Of a stretch of 64,000 nt of DNA, positions 31,368-40,426 are shown piece by piece. The position numbers and the translations under genes were made by a program. The stretch is from a virus, in the IMG/VR virus record IMGVR_UViG_3300028569_002801, positions 1 to 64,000 of that record; one strand, written 5' to 3'. Under the pieces are notes generated by a model that ran no database searches, was not told the origin of the DNA, and saw only the letters and a list, made by a program, of their open reading frames with translations. The first letter of the stretch is position 1; each line of letters starts with the position of its first letter.

Positions 31368-32183
31368 TCATAAATATTCAAATAAATCTGAACATTCATT
31401 TCTAAGCTTACGAAGTGCCTTTTCTTTAATCTGTCGAACACGTTCTTTTGTTAAGGAAAAGTCAGATCCGATATCTTCTAATGTTCGTGGGGTTCCTGTT
31501 ATTCCGTAGTAATCCTCTACTATCGCTCTTTCTCTATCATCTAACATAGACATGATTTTTATCATCTTTCCTTTTAGTGCGTCTTTGTTGGAGAAAACCT
31601 CATCTGGCGATTCTGCATTATCGTTTTTTATCACATCAACTAACGTATCTCCGTCCTCATTAATATGCATATCTAAATCAATGATTTTAGGTAACGTCGC
31701 AAACTTATCGGATAAATCCTTATTAGTTTTTTCATTCTCCTTTTTTTCTTTATACATATCCTGAACAACATTGACAGGTAATCTAATTGTTCTTGAATTC
31801 TCATTTAAAGACTGCAAAATAGATTGTTTAATCCACCAAACAGCGTATGAAATAAATCGGTTATTCTTAGTCCAATCAAAGTTTTTAATTGCTTTCATTA
31901 ACCCAAAGTTACCTTCAGCAATTAAATCTGCCAAGTCTATTCCTTGATTTTGGTATTGTTTTGCCACGGTGATGACAAATCTTAAATTACCCTCAAGTAA
32001 TTCTTTATAAATCTTTTCACGTTCATTTTCACTACAATTATCAGACATAATTCTTTGTGATAACACCCTTTCTCTTTCAGGTGTCATAACTTTAAATTTT
32101 CTAATGTCTTTTAAGTAGATTTGAATCTCGTCTTGATTTAACGGGTTTGTTGATTTAGTGTCATCCATTTTTTCTCTTGCCAT
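31368..32183 (-). CDS. RNA polymerase sigma-70 family factor, 271 aa
   Basis: Region 2 is nearly textbook (NLRFVITVAKQYQNQG, DLIAEGNFGLMKAIKNFD, FISYAVWWIKQSIL), with the usual aromatic -10-melting residues. Region 3 is short. Region 4 at the end has an HTH (TLEDIGSDFSLTKERVRQIK). It is closer to Bacteroidota primary sigma factors than to T4 gp55. Probably redirects host RNA polymerase to phage promoters, for which the TATTTAT motif is the best candidate. Met at 32168 is an alternative start. Confidence 0.93.
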   Translation of the reverse strand: MAREKMDDTKSTNPLNQDEIQIYLKDIRKFKVMTPERERVLSQRIMSDNCSENEREKIYKELLEGNLRFVITVAKQYQNQGIDLADLIAEGNFGLMKAIKNFDWTKNNRFISYAVWWIKQSILQSLNENSRTIRLPVNVVQDMYKEKKENEKTNKDLSDKFATLPKIIDLDMHINEDGDTLVDVIKNDNAESPDEVFSNKDALKGKMIKIMSMLDDRERAIVEDYYGITGTPRTLEDIGSDFSLTKERVRQIKEKALRKLRNECSDLFEYL

Positions 32184-32802
32184 AATTTTCTAAAATTTCT
32201 TTTTCTTTCTCTGTTAGTGTATCTATTCCTTCCTCTGATATTTTGTCTAATATGTCGTCCACTGATGGTTCAACAATTTCGACAGGTGTTTCTGTATTAA
32301 ACTGTGATTCGGGATCAAAGATAGGTAAAAATATGTCAAATCTCATATTTTTAAAATCTTTTTTTCTTTCTTCTTTTAAATCATCCACTTTAAAACCACC
32401 TAATTTTGGTTCTTCTCTTTTTAAATCTCCGTCTATGTTTAAAAAATCCTTTTTAAGTTTTTTTGGCATTTTTATATCAAAATTCTTACCAACTTCCAAT
32501 AAAAAATATTGATCAGTAATTTGATTAAATGCCATGTCCATATATTCTTTTAAATCTAAAAACGTTTCATTACTTCTAAAATGAAACACTATACCGTACT
32601 CACCATATGTGAATTTTAAAAATGGTGAACTAACAACCGTTAATAACTGACCTGACAATTCCTGTGTTATCGCTTCAGACTCTTCAAAATCACCAAATAT
32701 GAATAACATATATGACGGATCTTTCTTTATTGTTTTTTTTCTTATCATTTTACTTTTTATATACAAAACAAAGTTATAAATTTTTTCTCCGATTCCAAAC
32801 AT
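32161..32802 (-). CDS. Hypothetical protein, 213 aa
   Basis: N-terminal alpha/beta part, then a charged linker. The end (DILDKISEEGIDTLTEKEKE) resembles the small C-terminal helical hairpin found at the end of several Bacteroidota membrane proteases, but no protease motif is present. Overlaps the sigma factor gene start by 23 nt. TATTTAT motif at 32811-32817. Confidence 0.7.
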   Translation of the reverse strand: MFGIGEKIYNFVLYIKSKMIRKKTIKKDPSYMLFIFGDFEESEAITQELSGQLLTVVSSPFLKFTYGEYGIVFHFRSNETFLDLKEYMDMAFNQITDQYFLLEVGKNFDIKMPKKLKKDFLNIDGDLKREEPKLGGFKVDDLKEERKKDFKNMRFDIFLPIFDPESQFNTETPVEIVEPSVDDILDKISEEGIDTLTEKEKEILENYGKRKNG

Positions 32803-32819
32803 CTTTATTAATAAATATT

Positions 32820-33719
32820 TTATTTAGATGTTTTATTATTCTTTCTCTTTAATAATGCGTCTTTTTTAGATAATAAAAATTTACTTTTTGGGTTTGGGGT
32901 TTCAAAACTGTAAGGTGTTAAATTTTCTACTCTTCTATTAGATAAATTAACGTATTCTTCATTTAAGTCAATTCCAACGTAATTTCTATTATTTAGTTTT
33001 GCCATCTTCAATGTCGTTCCACTACCACACATTGGATCTAAAACTAAATCTCCTTCTTCAGACCAAGATAGTATGTGATCTTCAGCCAAAGACTCAGGAA
33101 ATATTGCTGGATGTTGGAATGCGATATCATCTTTCGATGAAAAACCTTTACCGTTATTAATGTACCAAACATTATATCTAGTTCCAAACTCCGATACCAC
33201 AAACTTATCCACTTTTTTAAGATTTCCATCTTTTTCTCTTTTAGATGGTTCCCCAAAGTTACTGTGTCCTGCCCATCTATTTGGCTTATCTTTAAGTAGA
33301 TTTACTGTTTTAGGAGTACCTTTTGAGAATATAAACATATATTCAAATACTTGTGAGTATCTACCTGTTTCGGGGAATGGTGCTCCGTTTTTATGATAAA
33401 TCATAGTATCATACAAAGTAAAACCAATCTCCATAAATTTAAGTGCTTGTTTGAATGAGCTACCTGTTTCTCCTCCATTCTTTACCTGATCATTAACAAC
33501 CCAAACAACCACACTACCCTTCTTAGTGACACGGTATAGTTCTTTAGCCATTTCAACGAACGGAAAACTAAACCCATCCTCATATACTACCTCATCTTTA
33601 ATCTTACCGTTATAGGTTCTAAGATTATCATATGGCGGTGATGTTACCGTCAAATCAAAGGTGTTATCTTCATAACTTTGTAACACCTCAATAGCATCAC
33701 CTAATATTACTTCATTCAT
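32820..33719 (-). CDS. DNA methyltransferase (beta-type, N4-C or N6-A), 299 aa
   Basis: Catalytic TSPPYD at about residue 27 and SAM-binding LDPMCGSGTT at about 227, with the following YVGIDLNEEY strand. Different in sequence from the enzyme at 12604-13455. A basic C-terminal tail (KKDALLKRKNNKTSK). No cognate restriction enzyme nearby. A TATTTAT motif lies at 33727-33733. Confidence 0.9.
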   Translation of the reverse strand: MNEVILGDAIEVLQSYEDNTFDLTVTSPPYDNLRTYNGKIKDEVVYEDGFSFPFVEMAKELYRVTKKGSVVVWVVNDQVKNGGETGSSFKQALKFMEIGFTLYDTMIYHKNGAPFPETGRYSQVFEYMFIFSKGTPKTVNLLKDKPNRWAGHSNFGEPSKREKDGNLKKVDKFVVSEFGTRYNVWYINNGKGFSSKDDIAFQHPAIFPESLAEDHILSWSEEGDLVLDPMCGSGTTLKMAKLNNRNYVGIDLNEEYVNLSNRRVENLTPYSFETPNPKSKFLLSKKDALLKRKNNKTSK

Positions 33720-33724
33720 ATTTT

Positions 33725-34258
33725 TTATAAATATTGTTTATTTGATTCGTACCAATCTTCTCTAATTTTAGATACGGGTACTTTTTGTTTTGTTTTATCG
33801 CAAATTAATTCAGTAATACCAACAGACTCAAGTTTTTTATCCCAATTAATACACGATTCAATATCATCATAATTAAAACTCCATTCGTGTTTAAAAACTT
33901 TACTATTATTTAAACTTTTTTCTATAGGTAGTAGTACATTCAAAGCCTTCAATGTTTTTTTAAAATCTTCAACGTTATTCCATTTATTATGTAACCCTCT
34001 TTTGTACATATATAAAACAATATTACTAATACCAATTAAATGATCCTCGGTTTCTTTATTCATATTTTCAATAGAATAAGGTAGTATTGTTTTAACTACC
34101 TTAACATTGTTATCAAATATTATAGGATTTCTCAACATGGTTGCACATGTTTGTAATTTTTTAGTATCCCCTTCGAAATCAACTGAAAGTGTATCCATTA
34201 CAGACATAAGTCTTTTAACACACTGATATCTATTTTCCCACTCTTCTTTTGTTCTCAT
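33725..34258 (-). CDS. Hypothetical protein, 177 aa
   Basis: Start placed at 34258 (MRTKEEWENRY); the frame also has a Met at 34273, but a TATATTTG box (34263-34270) overlaps that position. All-helical prediction, no recognised motif. Confidence 0.65.
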   Translation of the reverse strand: MRTKEEWENRYQCVKRLMSVMDTLSVDFEGDTKKLQTCATMLRNPIIFDNNVKVVKTILPYSIENMNKETEDHLIGISNIVLYMYKRGLHNKWNNVEDFKKTLKALNVLLPIEKSLNNSKVFKHEWSFNYDDIESCINWDKKLESVGITELICDKTKQKVPVSKIREDWYESNKQYL

Positions 34259-34298
34259 ATTACAAATATACAAACAATATTTAATATCGTTTCACTTT

Positions 34299-36632
34299 TT
34301 ATTGAAAAACTTTTGAAATATTATCTTCTTTTTTAATTTTAACAAGATTGTCAGCCCAATTTGTAATTAATGGGTTATGTGATATAATTAATATTTTTTC
34401 AAAATAGTCTTTTATTTTTATAAAAAATTCACCTACTAAATCTAAATTATCGTTAGATATTTTACCAAAGACTTCATCCATTACCACAATATTTGGTTTT
34501 GGTAAAGAACATATCTTACTTAACACAGATCTTAAAGCTAACGATGCTATCGTTCTTTCATAACCCGAACCTGAAGACATTAGTTTTTCAATTCCCGTTC
34601 CATTATCTATCATTAAAAACTCAACTTCATTTTTATCGGAGATTCTAATTTCCAACTTGAAGTATGAACTATCCTCCATTAATCTTTGAAGTTCCGAGTT
34701 AATTAAAGGCATCATAGTTTTCATTATAATTTTGGATATTCCGTTTTTACCGTAAGCTTCCAAATATATTTTGTGAATTTTTTCTTTTTCCTGTTCTTCA
34801 GAAATTTTTATGATGTTAGTTAAATTTGTTTTAATTTTTTCTTCTAAAGACTTAATCAAATATTCATCAGAATTAATTTGATTTTGTTTTTGTGTTTTTT
34901 GTCTTTCTAAGTCTTCCAATCTCAACCCAGCCTTAATTAACATACTATCGATATGTTCGTTAGCTTTAATTTTATCTAACATTTTATCATATTCTGTTAA
35001 CTTGGTTTGAAGAGTCCCTATTTTTAACTGATAGTTCTCAATAGTTGCTTCGTGTTTTTCTTTGATTAGTTTGTTTTTCTCATACTCATCAAACTGTTTT
35101 TTAATATGAACAAATCCCTTTTCTTTGCTTGTTAAAACAGTCATTAACCCCTCTTTTTCCCCTTTTTGCCTAATATAACCATCAAGTTCGGATATCTTTT
35201 GTTGTGTAATCGATGCGTTCATCAAGTCAATACCACAGTGTTCACACTTAATACCTCCCTTAACAGAACTTTTCAATTTCTCAATCTCAGAGATTTTTGT
35301 ATCCAACTGAACCTTTTCTTTAAACACGTTATTATACTCTTCTTTTACTTTATCGTGCTCATCTTCTTTATAGAATTCTTTTGGTTCAACAACATTAAGT
35401 TCGTCAAGTTTTAATTTTGTTTGTTCTACCTGATACGTATGTCCTTCAATTTCTTGGTTTACTTGACTAGGATTCATTCTACTTAATTCTACATCTATGT
35501 CAGTATGTTTTTTCTTCAACATATCATCACGATATTCCTTACCTTTTACAATATTTTCATTAATTGTTTGAAGTTCCAATTTGTACGTATCAAGATTACC
35601 GTTTAATTCTGTAATTTTTAATTCGTTATTTTCGTTATCAGTCTTAAGTTGTTCAGTATTATAAATGTTTGATAACATTGATTTTGAAAAGTCTGAATAA
35701 ATTCCTTTTGCAGATTCTTCTTTTCTTTTCAAAAACTCAAGTCCCATAAAACGTGACAATACCTGACCTCTTGCTGTTGGTTTTGCATCAATCAGCTCCT
35801 CAAGGTTTGTTGCCGTTGTAAGTATTGTCATCAAGAAATCGTCTTTAGTTCCGATAGATTCTTTGATAAACTTTTCAGTTTCTCGTCTTTGTTCTCCAGT
35901 AAAGTTTTGAAGTGTTCCGTCAGATAATTTTTTAAAGAAGTCCAACTCAGTTTTAACATTCCATTCACCCTTTTTAGACATCTTTCTTTCGATATTTCTT
36001 ACAATGATGTATTCTTCACCATCAATTACAATATCTCCTTTTACGGACACTTTATCTATGTCTGTAAACCTATTAAAGATTTCTTCAGCCTTTGTTGTTT
36101 TTGTTGTCTCATTAAAGAATAAAAACAAAAGTAAGTCAACCGATAGTACAGTTTTACCCCCAAAGTTAGGTGGGTTTGATTCTATAACCGTTAACCCATT
36201 ACATTTTTCAAAATCAATCTTTTGGTTTTCTCCATAAGAAAGGAAATTAGAAAACTCAATGTTTTTAATATACCATTTTTTGAATACCGTTGTTTCGGTA
36301 TCATTTTCCTGCATCTTATTCTCAACCATTCTGTTGTGATTCAAAATACGATCTAAATAATTATCGTAACCCTTACTTGTTAAGTACTGTTTTAACAAAT
36401 CAACCTGATAGTTTGTATCCATAACATTCATAGATACATCAACAGTTTGTTCACTATCTTCCTGTGTAGTTTTAACTTTAGTTATAACATTAACATTGGT
36501 TGTGTTATACTTTTTTTGAAAATAGTGTTTTACCCCCTTAATTTTATCTTGGGTGAAGTTTTCATTAACGTCTTCCCAAACCACTTGTATATATGGGTTT
36601 TCAAACTTCGAAAAGTCTATTTCTTTTGTCAT
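34299..36632 (-). CDS. SbcC/Rad50-like recombination ATPase (T4 gp46-like), 777 aa
   Basis: ABC/SMC-type ATPase: Walker A region NFGGKT (about 156-161), two long coiled-coil arms around a zinc-hook CEHC (about 465), signature SSGSGYERTIASLALRSV, and Walker B NIVVMDEVFGK. With the gp47-like nuclease it would resect DNA ends for recombination-dependent replication. The N-terminal approximately 120 residues before the ATPase are extra. The frame remains open to 36728, but that start would overlap the upstream gene by 77 nt, so 36632 is used. The first Gly of Walker A is replaced by Pro. Confidence 0.92.
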   Translation of the reverse strand: MTKEIDFSKFENPYIQVVWEDVNENFTQDKIKGVKHYFQKKYNTTNVNVITKVKTTQEDSEQTVDVSMNVMDTNYQVDLLKQYLTSKGYDNYLDRILNHNRMVENKMQENDTETTVFKKWYIKNIEFSNFLSYGENQKIDFEKCNGLTVIESNPPNFGGKTVLSVDLLLFLFFNETTKTTKAEEIFNRFTDIDKVSVKGDIVIDGEEYIIVRNIERKMSKKGEWNVKTELDFFKKLSDGTLQNFTGEQRRETEKFIKESIGTKDDFLMTILTTATNLEELIDAKPTARGQVLSRFMGLEFLKRKEESAKGIYSDFSKSMLSNIYNTEQLKTDNENNELKITELNGNLDTYKLELQTINENIVKGKEYRDDMLKKKHTDIDVELSRMNPSQVNQEIEGHTYQVEQTKLKLDELNVVEPKEFYKEDEHDKVKEEYNNVFKEKVQLDTKISEIEKLKSSVKGGIKCEHCGIDLMNASITQQKISELDGYIRQKGEKEGLMTVLTSKEKGFVHIKKQFDEYEKNKLIKEKHEATIENYQLKIGTLQTKLTEYDKMLDKIKANEHIDSMLIKAGLRLEDLERQKTQKQNQINSDEYLIKSLEEKIKTNLTNIIKISEEQEKEKIHKIYLEAYGKNGISKIIMKTMMPLINSELQRLMEDSSYFKLEIRISDKNEVEFLMIDNGTGIEKLMSSGSGYERTIASLALRSVLSKICSLPKPNIVVMDEVFGKISNDNLDLVGEFFIKIKDYFEKILIISHNPLITNWADNLVKIKKEDNISKVFQ

Positions 36633-36651
36633 CAATTCGTAATTAAATAGT

Positions 36652-36906
36652 TTACTCTCCTTGAACAGGTTCAACTGATTCGGATCCTTCTTGTGTTGTT
36701 TCTTCTTGTACGTTCTCTTCATCTCCAAATAGTCCTGTTAATCCTGACATTGTATCACCTGACATAGCAGCAAATTGTTCTTTCATTTTTTCCATCTGTT
36801 CTTGGAAAGCGTCTTGCCAAACTTTTTTCATTTGTTTTTCTTGTACTTTCAAATTATCGTTTCTTTTCGCTACCTTCGCTCTATGAGCCTTTGCTGCTTT
36901 TCCCAT
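36652..36906 (-). CDS. Hypothetical protein, basic N-terminus and acidic tail, 84 aa
   Basis: Lys/Arg-rich start (MGKAAKAHRAKVAKRNDNLK), helical middle, and a strongly acidic C-terminus. Possibly a nucleic-acid-binding accessory factor given its place directly upstream of the recombination ATPase; unproven. No family recognised. Confidence 0.65.
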   Translation of the reverse strand: MGKAAKAHRAKVAKRNDNLKVQEKQMKKVWQDAFQEQMEKMKEQFAAMSGDTMSGLTGLFGDEENVQEETTQEGSESVEPVQGE

Positions 36907-36918
36907 TCTATATTTGTT

Positions 36919-37281
36919 TTATTTATTATTACTTGGTCTATTCTCTTCAAACCATTCTATCACCGCATTTATTGCCCATACAAATCCAGCAGATAACATA
37001 CCATCAAAAAATACGGATAAATATTTATTAAGTCCAATAATCTCCACGTTTGGTGAAAAATAAGCTAAGGATAAAAAGAATCCAACCCACGTACTAGTAC
37101 ATAAAATACATTTTATTAAGTCAGACACAAAAGAAAACACAGAAGTTAATATTTTCAATCCATTACCTGGTTGTGCGTTTTTGTGTATCCAATTTCTCAA
37201 TCCGTTAAAGATTGAACCATAAACTAAAATTGTCGTCATTCCATAGGCTACGACCGCCCAAATTAATAAATTCATAATCAT
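36919..37281 (-). CDS. Membrane protein, DUF1360-like, 120 aa
   Basis: Three to four hydrophobic segments and a Cys-x2-Cys-x3-Trp-x-Gly motif (CILCTSTWVGFF) resembling DUF1360-type small membrane proteins. Met at 37281 or 37275. Overlaps the coiled-coil gene by 4 nt. Function unknown. Confidence 0.65.
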   Translation of the reverse strand: MIMNLLIWAVVAYGMTTILVYGSIFNGLRNWIHKNAQPGNGLKILTSVFSFVSDLIKCILCTSTWVGFFLSLAYFSPNVEIIGLNKYLSVFFDGMLSAGFVWAINAVIEWFEENRPSNNK

Positions 37282-37871
37282 TTGTATAAATCATTGTTTA
37301 GGTTAGATCCACCATGAAACTTGGCGGGAATATTGCCAAGTTGTTTTGGTATGTCTAACAATTGTTTTTCTAATTCTTCGTTTTTCTTTTTTAATTCTCT
37401 AACCTCCGAAGTAAGGTTTTGAATTGTTTGTTGTAACATCTTTAACTTATTATCGTCTACAGGAATGTCTAAATTACGTCTAAGTTCGTCTAAAGTTTGA
37501 CTAAGTTTAGATATTTCTTCATCTTTTTTAGTTATAGTTTCATTAAGGTCATTTTCAATGTTTTTGTCACTAATATATTCTATTTTTGTGACAATTTTCT
37601 CAACTTCTTTGATTACCTCAACTGGTACTTCTACCCGTTTTTCACGGATTACCTCAATTTCTACCCGTTTTTCACCAACAATACCCGTTTTTAAGTCTTT
37701 TTCATCTTCATTAAGTGTTTTTCCTAAAAGTCCGTATTTCTGAATATTAAATCCGGTGTCAAAACATTTTTTAATAAACCCATCAACATCTTCAATACTG
37801 TTTAGTTTACAGTATTCAGATACTGATTTCAATATGGTTTTATTAAATATTTCTGAGTACTTCAGTTCCAT
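37278..37871 (-). CDS. Coiled-coil protein with VEV/EKR repeats, 197 aa
   Basis: N-terminal helical domain, then short repeats (EKRVEIEVIREKRVEVPVEV), then a long coiled coil (about 110-175). Such repeats suggest an extended stalk. Internal in the gp46-gp47 interval. Overlaps the HNH gene start region by 29 nt. No enzyme motif. Confidence 0.7.
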   Translation of the reverse strand: MELKYSEIFNKTILKSVSEYCKLNSIEDVDGFIKKCFDTGFNIQKYGLLGKTLNEDEKDLKTGIVGEKRVEIEVIREKRVEVPVEVIKEVEKIVTKIEYISDKNIENDLNETITKKDEEISKLSQTLDELRRNLDIPVDDNKLKMLQQTIQNLTSEVRELKKKNEELEKQLLDIPKQLGNIPAKFHGGSNLNNDLYK

Positions 37872-38556
37872 TTATTTTATTACTTTTTTTCAAATTATCT
37901 TCAGCCCATAGTGGTTGGAGATTTGTGTAATGACAAAGTTTATAAACTTCATCTTTGGTTTTTGCTGAAGATAGTGGTATTATGTGATCTATATGTATCT
38001 TTTCACCCAATAATTCCCAACACATACTATCAGTAAATTTATTTTCAATATATTCTTTAAGAAATTCAGGCGTACACCCAACAATTTCAAATGTTTTGTT
38101 TTTTTTATATATATTTTTAGTTTTTATAAACTTATTAATCCTATTTCTAACATATGTTTTTAATTTAAAAAAACTATCATATTTTAACCTATTTTTGGTA
38201 TAATTTATACTTCTTTCAATAACTTTTTCCTTATTGTTTTCATAATATTTTTTTAATCTATTTTTTTCTTTTTCTTTATTTTTTTCCCGATATTCTTTAC
38301 TTAAAATTTTAAGTTTTTCTTTATTTATATTCCTATAATTGGATGCCACTTCTTTTCTTTTTTCAGTATTATTTTGTCTCCATAATTTAGATTTTAACTT
38401 TATCTCTTCAACATTCTCTAAATAATTTTCTGACGCCATTTTTTTACGACAAACTTTACAAGTTGTAAACCTACCATATAACCCACCTTTTCTTTTATGG
38501 AAATCATCCAATTTTTTATTACAATTACAAATTTTACATATTTTTGTATTTTTCAT
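37843..38556 (-). CDS. HNH endonuclease, 237 aa
   Basis: N-terminal zinc-finger pair (CKICNCNKKLDDFH, CKVCRKKM), very Lys-rich middle, and C-terminal HNH core KIHIDHIIPLSSAK with TNLQPLWAEDNLKKSNK. This is the same family as the gene at 42250-42771. A probable mobile homing endonuclease that interrupts the recombination module between gp46- and gp47-like genes. Confidence 0.88.
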   Translation of the reverse strand: MKNTKICKICNCNKKLDDFHKRKGGLYGRFTTCKVCRKKMASENYLENVEEIKLKSKLWRQNNTEKRKEVASNYRNINKEKLKILSKEYREKNKEKEKNRLKKYYENNKEKVIERSINYTKNRLKYDSFFKLKTYVRNRINKFIKTKNIYKKNKTFEIVGCTPEFLKEYIENKFTDSMCWELLGEKIHIDHIIPLSSAKTKDEVYKLCHYTNLQPLWAEDNLKKSNKINGTEVLRNI

Positions 38557-38695
38557 CTTTATAATCTTTAAGTAGTTTATTTACTAAAGAAGATAAATTA
38601 ATATGTAATGATCGATAAAACTTTAGTAATTCAGGATCAAGTGATACAGATACTTTAGTTTTTTTATCATCATCTTTTATTTTAGATCTTCCCAT
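38534..38695 (-). CDS. Ribbon-helix-helix DNA-binding protein, 53 aa
   Basis: TKVSVSLDPELLKFYRSL is a typical RHH strand-helix, followed by a second helix (NLSSLVNKLLKDY). Such proteins bind DNA as dimers and often repress neighbouring genes. Directly upstream of, and overlapping (23 nt), the HNH gene, it may control it. A TATTTAT motif at 38701-38707 lies just before the ATG. Confidence 0.75.
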   Translation of the reverse strand: MGRSKIKDDDKKTKVSVSLDPELLKFYRSLHINLSSLVNKLLKDYKDEKYKNM

Positions 38696-38740
38696 ATAAT
38701 ATAAATATATCAATAAATTAAAAAGTGTGAATAATATTAA

Positions 38741-39520
38741 TTAAATATTTAATAATTTTTCAGTCCCGTTTTCAATATCCTCAAAAGATTTTATTGAAAA
38801 TTTCAAGAATGGTTTTGGGTTGAATAAATCAACATAATCATATTCCTTTGTTTCAACATCATAAATACCATACCCATGTTTTGTAATACTTTCACCGATA
38901 TTGTTTTGGATTGTGGATCCAATCATATACCCCTTACCTCCCTTAATTTGAAATTCAGCACGTTTATGAATATCCCCACATAAAACAATTTCTAACCCAT
39001 CAAATTTAGATAACGAATATGCCTCCTCACCGAACTCAAAACCTAAATCCGTTTTAAGTCCCTGTATTGGCCCATGAAATAAACCAATTTTAATGCCGGT
39101 TGCTTCATTAATATCTGGTGGAATGTTTCCTTGAAACTGTGAATACACACACCAACTGATATTTTCATCTTCATAGACACCTCTATCTCTATAGTAAACA
39201 ATATTTGGATTATTTAATGACTCAATTATTGGTGTTAAGGAATCTAATCTATCTAAATTATTTATAATTGCATCGTGATTTCCAGGTATAATGATTGTTT
39301 TAGTAATGTTAGAGCATTCCTTCAATAACCACGAAACAATACTTATTAATTCAGGAGTTAACTGATTTTTGGAATGTATTAAGTCTCCAGAAAAAATTAT
39401 ACGGTCAGGAGATAATTCTTTCCATTGGTCAATTGCGTTCTCCAATATTTTTCTGTATTGATCGTGATCCTTAAACAGTTTTATGTGAAGGTCTGAAAAA
39501 TGTACTAGTTTTTTTATCAT
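38741..39520 (-). CDS. SbcD/Mre11-like nuclease (T4 gp47-like), 259 aa
   Basis: Calcineurin-like phosphoesterase with all metal motifs in order: SDLH (9-12), GDLIH (45-49), GNHD (81-84), FHGP (about 149) and GDIH (about 182). It lacks the long C-terminal capping region, as in phage forms. Partner of the gp46-like ATPase. The two are separated here by membrane, coiled-coil, HNH and RHH genes. Confidence 0.93.
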   Translation of the reverse strand: MIKKLVHFSDLHIKLFKDHDQYRKILENAIDQWKELSPDRIIFSGDLIHSKNQLTPELISIVSWLLKECSNITKTIIIPGNHDAIINNLDRLDSLTPIIESLNNPNIVYYRDRGVYEDENISWCVYSQFQGNIPPDINEATGIKIGLFHGPIQGLKTDLGFEFGEEAYSLSKFDGLEIVLCGDIHKRAEFQIKGGKGYMIGSTIQNNIGESITKHGYGIYDVETKEYDYVDLFNPKPFLKFSIKSFEDIENGTEKLLNI

Positions 39521-39753
39521 TACATTACAATTTTTGGTGGTTTACCTAACTCATCTTCGTCAGCATTAAATAAAGGAACCTTTATCCTATTAAATGGTTT
39601 TGGTATTGTGGTTGATGGATTCGGAAAAAATGGATCAACATCTTTAACTTCCTGCATTTTTTCAACAATAGGTGATATGTCGATATTCTTATCTTCCAAT
39701 TTACCATGTAAATATCCTTCTAACCAAAAATAAAATTCTTTAAAACTTATCAT
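39520..39753 (-). CDS. Hypothetical protein, 77 aa
   Basis: Starts MISFKEFYFWLEGYLHGKLE, a short aromatic helix, followed by Pro-rich, probably unstructured sequence. One-base overlap with the gp47-like gene and 4-nt overlap upstream, so one operon. No family recognised. Confidence 0.65.
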   Translation of the reverse strand: MISFKEFYFWLEGYLHGKLEDKNIDISPIVEKMQEVKDVDPFFPNPSTTIPKPFNRIKVPLFNADEDELGKPPKIVM

Positions 39754-39956
39754 ACGTAATCCTCCTCTATACTAAAATCATATTCATCTTCGTCTTGGAT
39801 TTTATCACAATCAAATTCCTGATTTCCTCTAAAATCAACTTCTTCGTAAAACTTTTCTTCATCTTCTTCAAAAAGTTTTGCTTCTTCATGTGTTAACTCG
39901 GCAGAATACTTACAAATAGTTTTGTAAGACTCAAACCATACTAATTTTTTTCCCAT
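39750..39956 (-). CDS. Hypothetical acidic protein, 68 aa
   Basis: Highly acidic (EEDEEKFYEEVDF, QDEDEYDFSIEEDYV). Could mimic DNA or bind a basic partner; this is speculation. First of the closely coupled set leading to the gp47-like nuclease. Confidence 0.65.
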   Translation of the reverse strand: MGKKLVWFESYKTICKYSAELTHEEAKLFEEDEEKFYEEVDFRGNQEFDCDKIQDEDEYDFSIEEDYV

Positions 39957-39962
39957 TTTTAT

Positions 39963-40109
39963 TTAATTTAATTCTCGATTATAAAGGTTTGCTAAAATAA
40001 TCCTTGCAAACTTAAATTCTTTTGCTATGTTTAATTTTAAACCATAAGTGTTTGCAATCACTTTAAGGTGTGGATACGCTTCACTTATGGTCATCTTACC
40101 TATTACCAT
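39963..40109 (-). CDS. Small hypothetical protein, 48 aa
   Basis: ATG at 40109 overlaps the upstream stop by one base (TAATG), as elsewhere in this genome. Helical, basic (LKLNIAKEFKFARIILANLY). Coding supported by coupling and packing. Confidence 0.6.
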   Translation of the reverse strand: MVIGKMTISEAYPHLKVIANTYGLKLNIAKEFKFARIILANLYNRELN

Positions 40110-40324
40110 TACTTATCAAATAATTTGAACTCGTCATTTATGTAACCACATTCATCACAACGATATGTGGGAAAGGGAATGATGGTGTCCTCCAAACTAC
40201 CTGTTAATAGTTTAGGTACTTTTTTTAAGATGGTGACTTCTTTAAAATAAATTGAGTCACATTTCTCACACACAACCGTAGGTTGGTCTTTTAAATTGAT
40301 TTTTGGTTTGATGATTTCGTCCAT
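40109..40324 (-). CDS. Zinc-ribbon protein, 71 aa
   Basis: Two CxxC pairs (VVCEKCDS and YRCDECGY) separated by about 35 residues form a likely zinc ribbon. Such small ribbons can bind DNA, RNA polymerase or act structurally; here the role is unknown. Confidence 0.75.
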   Translation of the reverse strand: MDEIIKPKINLKDQPTVVCEKCDSIYFKEVTILKKVPKLLTGSLEDTIIPFPTYRCDECGYINDEFKLFDK

Positions 40325-40413
40325 TATTTTATAATATAATTTATGTTTATTTTAATTGTTGAATGGTCCCAACTTGTGTTGGTGTACCAAATAGGTGTTA
40401 TTGTACTTTCCAT
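40324..40413 (-). CDS. Micro-protein, 29 aa
   Basis: Short frame whose TAA overlaps the next ATG (TAATG). The coupling is the main support. Sequence ESTITPIWYTNTSWDHST. Could equally be a regulatory leader peptide. Confidence 0.4.
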   Translation of the reverse strand: MESTITPIWYTNTSWDHSTIKININYIIK

Positions 40414-40426
40414 AGTTTAATATAAT

